This document shows positions 41,989-47,710 of a DNA stretch of 47,710 bases, piece by piece. The stretch lies in the NCBI RefSeq assembly GCF_000785785.1, contig NZ_JRQN01000016.1:1-47710 (forward strand). Reading direction: 5' to 3'. Source of the DNA: Streptococcus uberis. Lineage in GTDB: Bacteria; Bacillota; Bacilli; Lactobacillales; Streptococcaceae. Position numbers and translations under genes: made by a program. Within the stretch, counting starts at the first letter, position 1; the number at the start of each line of letters is the position of its first letter. The notes under the pieces are model-generated. The model saw nothing but the letters and a program-made list of their open reading frames with translations, was not told where the DNA came from and searched no databases.

Positions 41989-42032
41989 AGTATGGTTCTC
42001 CTTTTAATAGTTGTGTATATTTGAGCCATCAT

Positions 42033-42048
42033 ATGATAACCCTTACAA
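42033..42048 (-). promoter_or_regulatory. possible cre (CcpA) site upstream of ptsH
   Basis: The minus strand reads TTGTAAGGGTTATCAT. It fits the cre consensus WTGNAARCGNWWWCA with one mismatch (G for the central C). Regulation is inferred. Confidence 0.35.
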
Positions 42049-42360
42049 TAAGTGATTATAGCATATTGTATTTTAATTTTCAAGATTAAATCTATCGCCT
42101 GAGGAAAAAGCTATTTAATTTTCTGCTTTTTTTTCAATTTTTCATTATGTTTATTTCACTCTAATAGATCAAGCTTTACTCTCACAATCGCTAGTGTTTA
42201 GATGATTTTACAAAATTTTTTCTCAATCATAAGAAAATTGTGTTAAAACTATTATTGTCTATTTTCATCGCAAAAAATTAGTTAACCTAAATTTATGATT
42301 TGACAGAAAAAATTGATTAATTTTAGATTATCAGCGTCACTCCGCCATTCTCACCCGGCT

Positions 42361-42408
42361 ACACAATATATAGTTGTTATAAATATAATCAACCCCAAAA
42401 TATTGTGT
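42361..42408 (+). promoter_or_regulatory. tandem NrdR boxes upstream of nrdH
   Basis: Box 1 is ACACAATATATAGTTG (42361-42376) and box 2 is CCCCAAAATATTGTGT (42393-42408), 32 bases apart start to start. Both fit the NrdR consensus acaCwAtATaTwGtgt and the three-turn spacing typical of NrdR operators. NrdR should repress nrdHEF when ATP or dATP is plentiful. A TATAAT at 42384-42389 lies between the boxes. The rest of 42050-42360 has no gene. Confidence 0.8.
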
Positions 42409-42503
42409 TTTTTTCGGAGAAAAATCTTGCTTTTTAGATGCAATTTTTATATGCTATTATTATTGAAATTCTCTTCCGAGAATAATTTAAAGGAGCAGAT
42501 AGT

Positions 42504-42725
42504 ATGATCACAATTTATTCAAAAAATAACTGTATGCAATGTAAAATGACCAAAAAATTTCTTGACCAAAACGGAGCAACTTATCAAGAAATCAACATTG
42601 ATGAGCAACCTGACAAAGTTGACTATGTAAAAAGTTTAGGATTTGCCTCTGCACCAGTAATCGAAAGGGGAGACACAGTCTTTTCCGGATTCCAACCCAC
42701 AAAACTAAAAGAACTAATCAAGTAA
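42504..42725 (+). CDS. nrdH: glutaredoxin-like protein NrdH
   Basis: A 73-residue thioredoxin-fold electron donor for class Ib ribonucleotide reductase. The redox pair Cys10-Met-Gln-Cys13 is in NNCMQCKMTKKFL. The cis-Pro is in SAPVIE, and the substrate-selective end is FSGFQPTKL. It starts with ATG after AAAGGAG. It leads the nrdHEF operon, 16 bases before nrdE. Confidence 0.96.
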   Translation: MITIYSKNNCMQCKMTKKFLDQNGATYQEINIDEQPDKVDYVKSLGFASAPVIERGDTVFSGFQPTKLKELIK

Positions 42726-42741
42726 TTAAGGACATAAGAGA

Positions 42742-44900
42742 ATGAGTTTAAAAGATATTGGCGAAATTTCTTACTTTCGCTTAAATAATGAAATTAACCG
42801 TCCTGTTGATGGTAAAATCCCTCTACATAAGGATAAAGAAGCTTTAGAAGCCTTTTTTGAAGAAAATGTAATCCCAAATACTAAACCCTTTGCCTCAATT
42901 ACTAAGAAAATTGAGTTCCTTTTAAAGCATGATTACATTGAATCAGGATTTATTGAAAAGTATACAAAAGACTTTATTGAAGAACTTGCTGATATTATCA
43001 AAAACGAGCAATTTCAGTTCAAATCCTTTATGGCTGCCTACAAGTTTTATCAGCAATATGCTTTAAAGACTAATGATGGGGAATATTATTTAGAGAGCAT
43101 TGAAGACCGTGTTATGTTTAATGCGCTCTACTTCGCTGATGGTAATGAAGAACTAGCAAAATCAATTGCAATTGAAATGATTAATCAGCGTTATCAACCA
43201 GCTACTCCTTCATTTTTAAATGCGGGACGTAGTCGTCGTGGAGAATTAGTTTCTTGTTTCCTAATTCAAGTTACTGATGATATGAACTCAATTGGTCGCT
43301 CAATTAACTCTGCCCTCCAATTATCAAGAATTGGTGGTGGTGTTGGTATTACACTTTCTAACTTGCGTGAAGCTGGAGCTCCTATTAAAGGCTATGCTGG
43401 GGCAGCTTCAGGTGTCGTTCCAGTCATGAAATTATTCGAAGACAGCTTCTCTTATTCCAACCAATTGGGACAACGTCAAGGAGCTGGGGTTGTTTATTTA
43501 GATGTATTTCATCCAGATATTATTTCTTTTCTATCAACTAAAAAAGAAAATGCTGACGAAAAAGTGCGTGTTAAAACCTTATCACTTGGGTTAACTGTTC
43601 CTGATAAATTTTATGAATTAGCCCGTAATAATGATGACATGTATCTCTTTAGTCCATATAGTGTGGAAAAAGAATATGGTATTCCATATAACTACATTGA
43701 TATTACAGCAATGTATGATGAGCTTGTTGCTAACCCTAAAATTTCAAAAACAAAAATTAAAGCGCGCGATTTAGAAACTGAAATTTCTAAATTACAACAA
43801 GAATCAGGCTATCCATATATCATCAATATTGATACAGCTAATAAGGCCAATCCAGTTGATGGTAAGGTAATCATGAGTAACTTGTGTTCTGAAATTCTAC
43901 AGGTTCAAAAACCAAGTATTATCAACGATGCTCAAGAATTTGTTGAAATGGGAACAGATATCTCATGTAACCTAGGATCAACTAATATCCTTAACATGAT
44001 GACATCTCCTGATTTTGGTGCTTCTATCAAAGCAATGACACGTGCACTAACATTTGTCACTGATTCTTCACAAATTGAAGCTGTGCCTACAATTAAAAAC
44101 GGTAACCAGCAAGCACATACCTTTGGTTTAGGGGCGATGGGGCTTCATTCTTACTTGGCTCAACATCATATTGAATATGGTAGCCAGAATCAGTTGAATT
44201 CACTGATATTTACTTTATGTTAATGAATTACTGGACTTTGGTTGAATCGAACAATATTGCTCGCGAAAGAAAAACTACATTTACTGGCTTTGAGAATTCA
44301 AAATACGCTGATGGTAGTTACTTTGATAAATATGTGACTGGTCAGTTTGTTCCTCAGACAGAATTTGTTAAAGAGCTTTTCAAGGAGCATTTTATTCCTC
44401 AGGCATCAGACTGGGAGGCTTTACGTCAAGCTGTTCAAAAAGATGGTCTCTATCATCAGAACCGCCTAGCTGTCGCTCCTAATGGTTCAATCTCATATAT
44501 CAATGACTGCTCTGCTTCAATTCACCCGATAACACAGCGAATTGAAGAACGTCAAGAGAAGAAAATTGGTAAAATCTACTATCCTGCAAATGGTCTGTCA
44601 ACAGATACCATTCCTTACTACACATCTGCTTATGATATGGATATGCGTAAAGTTATTGATGTTTATGCAGCCGCAACGCAACACGTTGACCAAGGTTTGT
44701 CACTAACACTCTTCTTACGTAGTGAATTACCAATGGAACTTTATGAGTGGAAATCTGAAAGTAAACAAACAACACGTGACCTTTCAATTCTACGTAATTA
44801 CGCCTTTAATAAAGGGATTAAATCAATTTACTACATCCGTACATTCACTGACGATGGCGAAGAAGTTGGCGCTAACCAATGTGAGTCATGTGTGATTTAA
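42742..44900 (+). pseudogene. nrdE: class Ib ribonucleotide reductase alpha subunit, frameshifted
   Basis: The catalytic subunit, which reduces ribonucleoside diphosphates. With one C restored at 44184-44186 (AGCCCAGAA read as AGCCAGAA) it is 719 residues. Motifs: LVSCFLIQV (reducing Cys), SNLCSEILQ (active-site N-x-C-x-E), second redox Cys in DISCNLGS, RxxxGVGGGITL-like IGGGVGITLSNLREAGAPIKG, and the redox tail GANQCESCVI. The first fragment ends NSLIFTLC at 44223, and the second frame resumes with FMLMNYWTLVESNNIARER. Class Ib NrdEF is the aerobic enzyme, so loss would be harmful, and sequence error is likely. Confidence 0.94.
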
Positions 44901-45075
44901 TTGGTTAAGAAGTAATGATGCTATAGCACTATTACTTCGACCGACTGTCGTAGAAGTATTTCTGTTTCACCATTACTGATACAAATTATTTCTGCCAGTA
45001 GGACTTTGGTCGGTTCTACTGGTTTATCTCGTTATTCGTAACGCACTGTACTACTCTTTAGGAGATCATTTTTCT
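44901..45075 (+). other. nrdE-nrdF spacer with inverted repeat
   Basis: No gene is seen in this 175-base spacer. CCAGTAG and CTACTGG (about 44996-45023) form a 7-bp inverted repeat around a GGTCGG-containing loop, and CGACCGACTG lies earlier at 44938. GGAG at 45061 is the nrdF Shine-Dalgarno. Confidence 0.4.
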
Positions 45076-46039
45076 ATGACTACATATTATGAAGCAATTA
45101 ACTGGAATGAAATTGAAGACGTCATTGACAAGTGACATGGGAGAAATTAACTGAACAATTTTGGTTAGATACTCGTATTCCTTTATCAAATGACTTGGAT
45201 GACTGGCGTAAATTGCCTGCCAAAGAAAAAGACCTTGTTGGAAAAGTCTTTGGTGGCCTAACTCTTCTAGATACTATGCAATCTGAAACTGGTGTTGAAG
45301 CGATTCGTGCCGATGTTCGTACACCACATGAAGAAGCTGTTTTGAACAATATTCAATTTATGGAATCCGTTCATGCAAAATCGTATTCATCTATCTTCTC
45401 GACTTTGAATACCAAAAAAGAAATTGAAGAAATCTTTGACTGGACTAATAGCAATGAATCTTACAGAAGAAAGCTAAAATCATCAACGACATCTATGAAA
45501 ACGGCGATGCCTTACAGAAGAAAGTTGCCTCAACCTATCTAGAAACATTCCTTTTTTACTCAGGTTTCTTTACACCTCTGTATTACCTAGGAAATAATAA
45601 ACTAGCTAATGTGGCTGAAATTATCAAATTAATCATCCGTGATGAATCTGTTCATGGGACTTACATTGGTTACAAATTCCAACTTGGCTTCAATGAATTA
45701 TCTGAAGAAAAACAAGAAGAATTTAAAGAATGGATGTATGATTTACTTTATCAATTGTATGAAAATGAAGAAAATTATACGAAAACACTTTATGATCAAG
45801 TGGGCTGGACTGAAGAAGTTATGACTTTCCTTCGTTATAATGCCAATAAAGCATTGATGAATCTCGGTCAGGATCCTTTGTTCCCAGATACTGCTAATGA
45901 TGTTAACCCGATTGTAATGAACGGTATCTCAACTGGAACATCGAATCATGACTTTTTCTCACAAGTGGGTAATGGCTATCTCCTTGGTTCAGTAGAAGCC
46001 ATGACTGAATCTGATTACGATTTCGGAAAAGAAGAGTGA
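45076..46039 (+). pseudogene. nrdF: class Ib ribonucleotide reductase beta subunit, two frameshifts
   Basis: The radical-generating subunit carrying the dimetal-tyrosyl cofactor. The ATG opens MTTYYEAINWNEIEDVIDK and then hits TGA at 45133, where one base is missing. The frame resumes WEKLTEQFWLDTRIPLSNDL, with LLDTMQSETG and SVHAKSYSSIFSTL holding metal ligands. A T is lost near 45458 (GAATTC read as GAATC), after which the third frame has FLFYSGFFTPLYYL, IIRDESVHGTYIGYK and the C-terminal peptide. With two bases added it is 321 residues, normal for NrdF. An error in sequence is more likely than real loss. Confidence 0.93.
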
Positions 46040-46075
46040 GAAAAACCTAAAAAGGTTCACTAGACCTTTTTAGTC

Positions 46076-46150
46076 TCACAAGTCGGTAATGCTTACTTAC
46101 TTTGATCAGTCAAATCGATGACTGACGATGATCACAACTATGGCCTATAG
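46076..46150 (+). pseudogene. second, decayed nrdF 3' end
   Basis: Thirty-six bases after the nrdF stop, 25 codons read SQVGNAYLL, stop, SVKSMTDDDHNYGL, stop. This parallels the real NrdF end SQVGNGYLLGSVEAMTESDY but is clearly diverged (DDDHNYG against ESDYDFG). It is therefore a relic of a paralogous nrdF rather than a recent tandem copy. Confidence 0.75.
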
Positions 46151-46190
46151 AAACAAATCCAAACAGTATGCTAAATCTATTTTAAAAATT

Positions 46191-46223
46191 AAAAAAACAA
46201 GTAATTAATCTACTTGTTTTTTT
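46191..46223 (+). terminator. terminator of nrdHEF
   Basis: AAAAAAACAAGTA, loop ATTAATC, TACTTGTTTTTTT is a perfect intrinsic terminator lying behind the nrdF relic. Confidence 0.9.
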
Positions 46224-46392
46224 AATTGCTTTCTTTTTTTAAGTTATAATCTTTTTGTGATCACTTCATCACTAGTTTTATTCCATTTGATGTTATAAGA
46301 CAAGTCACTCTTATCATCATTTTTTTAGATAGTAGGAATACTGCAATTTCTAAATTCTTTCTATGCTACTAACCTTTTGTTATAATAAAGTC

Positions 46393-47633
46393 ATGTCGAA
46401 AAAAATACAATATATACTAAAGTGGACAGTATTACTTGTGCTTACTGGGATAAGCGCCGGAATTGCGGCTAGTTTAATGATTTTTCTAATACGAGTCATC
46501 CAAGAATGGAGTTTTGGCTTCACTAGTGGAAGCTTTGATGATCAGATTGCATTGATCAATCCCATTAGACGGTTCATTTCAGTTTGTCTGTCAGGTTTAT
46601 TAGCAGCCTTTGGATGGCATTATTTGAGTAAATACTTAAATCCAAGCCCTACAATTACAGAAATTGTTCATAAAGATAAAAAACCGAAACCCTTCGCCAA
46701 TTTCCTGCACGGCCTCCTTCAAATGGCAACTGTTTCAATGGGATCACCATTAGGACGAGAAGGCGCTTCTAGGGAAGCAGCTGTTGCTATTACCGGAAGC
46801 TGGTTACAATTGTTTAAGCTTGATAAAAACCAAAGCATTTTACTACTGGCCTGTGCATCAGGAGCTGCCCTCGGTGCTGTCTATAATGCACCACTAGCAA
46901 CGATTGTCTTTATCATGGAAAACATTCTTTTAAAATGGAGTTGGAAAAATACCTATGCTGCGACAATTACCTCTCTTGTTGCAGTAGGGGGCGTCAATTT
47001 ACTATTTGGTAGTGAAATCCAATATCAACTTCCGAACCTTAATTGGAACCTTGACCTCATAATTTGGGCAATTTTTGCCGGAAGTTTCATTGGCATCATA
47101 ACCTATACATACAAATTACTTTTAGAATCCATACCTAAAAGAGATCCAAAATCGAAGTCTTATCTAATCCTTGTGCCACTTTCATTTCTAATTGTAGCTA
47201 GCTTGAGCATCTCCTTTCCCCATATCTTGGGAAATGGCAAAGCAGGACTCATTTACTATTTCCATCAACCGTTTTCAGCCAGTTATTCACTTCCACTGTT
47301 TTTGGCCAAAGCTTAGCAGTTTATCTTACCTTTTATGCAGGTGCATATGGTGGTAGAATTGCACCCTCAATGATGATGGGCGGAGCTTTAGGATTATTCA
47401 CAGCACAATTGGCTAATATAACATTTAACAGCCATGTACCCATCCAATACGCCATTTTAATTGGTGCAGCCCTATTTCTGGCAATGATCAACAATATCCC
47501 AATTGCAGCTATCTTATTTTTAATTGAAATTACAGGGCAACCACTTTTAAACAGTATCCCAGTTTGTCTAGGAATGACCACGGCTTATCTAAGCGTCTAC
47601 CTCATCAAACAATTTGCCAAACAAAAAAAATAG
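46393..47633 (+). pseudogene. ClC-family chloride channel/antiporter (EriC-like), frameshifted
   Basis: A ClC-type chloride transporter. With a T restored at 47313 (GCTTTAGC read as GCTTAGC) it is 413 residues with about ten membrane helices. The selectivity motifs are GSPLGREGASREAA and, after the break, GAYGGRIAPSMMMGGALGL. The helix GAALGAVYNAPLATIVFIME is also typical. I take the ATG at 46393 (MSKKIQYILKW). A TATAAT lies 7 bases before it without a Shine-Dalgarno, so the transcript may be leaderless. No CBS domains follow. A terminator lies at 47668. Confidence 0.88.
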
Positions 47634-47662
47634 AAAAGAGTAACTTTTCTACTTTCAGAGTG

Positions 47663-47692
47663 AAGACAAAGTCCATGTCTTCACTTTTTGAT
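47663..47692 (+). terminator. terminator after the ClC gene
   Basis: GTGAAGACA, loop AAGTCCA, TGTCTTCAC and TTTTT follow the gene. Confidence 0.88.
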
Positions 47693-47710
47693 ATTTTTCT
47701 AAAGTGGCTC

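Noticed and set aside
44180..44226. nrdE split as an intron or intein insertion
   Set aside because: No inserted sequence exists. The two frames overlap and join perfectly by adding one base.

Overview
The window is chromosomal DNA of a low-GC Firmicute, almost certainly a Streptococcus, probably of the pyogenic group. The evidence is the gene content: gapN (non-phosphorylating GAPDH), ptsHI divergent from nrdHEF, a streptococcal histidine-triad lipoprotein, a DUF3272 protein, a Vex/Vnc-type transporter with two-component system, and an SMK (SAM-III) riboswitch in front of metK. The species cannot be fixed from the sequence alone.

Layout. 0-2.1 kb: alpha/beta hydrolase and a divergent tRNA-dihydrouridine synthase with an attenuator-like leader. 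2.1-6.6 kb: remnants of IS110, IS3 and IS30 elements around a large histidine-triad lipoprotein gene, then a flavodoxin-like gene. 6.6-7.6 kb: no recognisable gene. 7.6-13.4 kb: an ABC exporter (two FtsX-type permeases and an ATPase) and its response regulator and histidine kinase, separated by an IS110 fragment. 13.5-18.8 kb: a DedA/TVP38-type membrane protein, IS3 remnants, a membrane-anchored glycerophosphodiesterase with a small membrane protein, and the remains of an integrative element (RepA_N-type initiator start, attenuator-like hairpin, second rum-like 3' end) against the 3' end of rlmD. 18.8-29.7 kb: core genes on the minus strand (rlmD, an LCP protein, aroK, aroA, a YihY-type protein, map, a YtoI-like regulator, a GNAT acetyltransferase, a GntR regulator, murA). 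29.8-38.3 kb: metK with its riboswitch, divergent birA, DUF3272, dnaX, fRMsr, DUF1294, udk, a DEAD-box helicase, a polysaccharide deacetylase. 38.4-42 kb: gapN and ptsHI. 42.3-46.2 kb: nrdHEF behind paired NrdR boxes, followed by a decayed second nrdF 3' end. 46.4-47.7 kb: a ClC-type chloride channel gene.

The dominant oddity is that thirteen genes are broken by single missing bases (eighteen sites), nearly all in short homopolymers, and each gene becomes a whole number of codons when the bases are restored. Several of these genes are expected to be essential or important (dnaX, murA, nrdE, nrdF, aroA), so base-calling or assembly error is the most economical explanation. I list them as disrupted genes with full spans. 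The IS, RepA_N, rum-like and second nrdF fragments carry multiple lesions and look like true decay. I found no tRNA, rRNA, CRISPR array or intact mobile element, and no clearly new system. The most useful leads are the histidine-triad A-tract, the decayed element at rlmD, the nrdF duplicate, the short leader of the dus gene and the leaderless-looking birA promoter.
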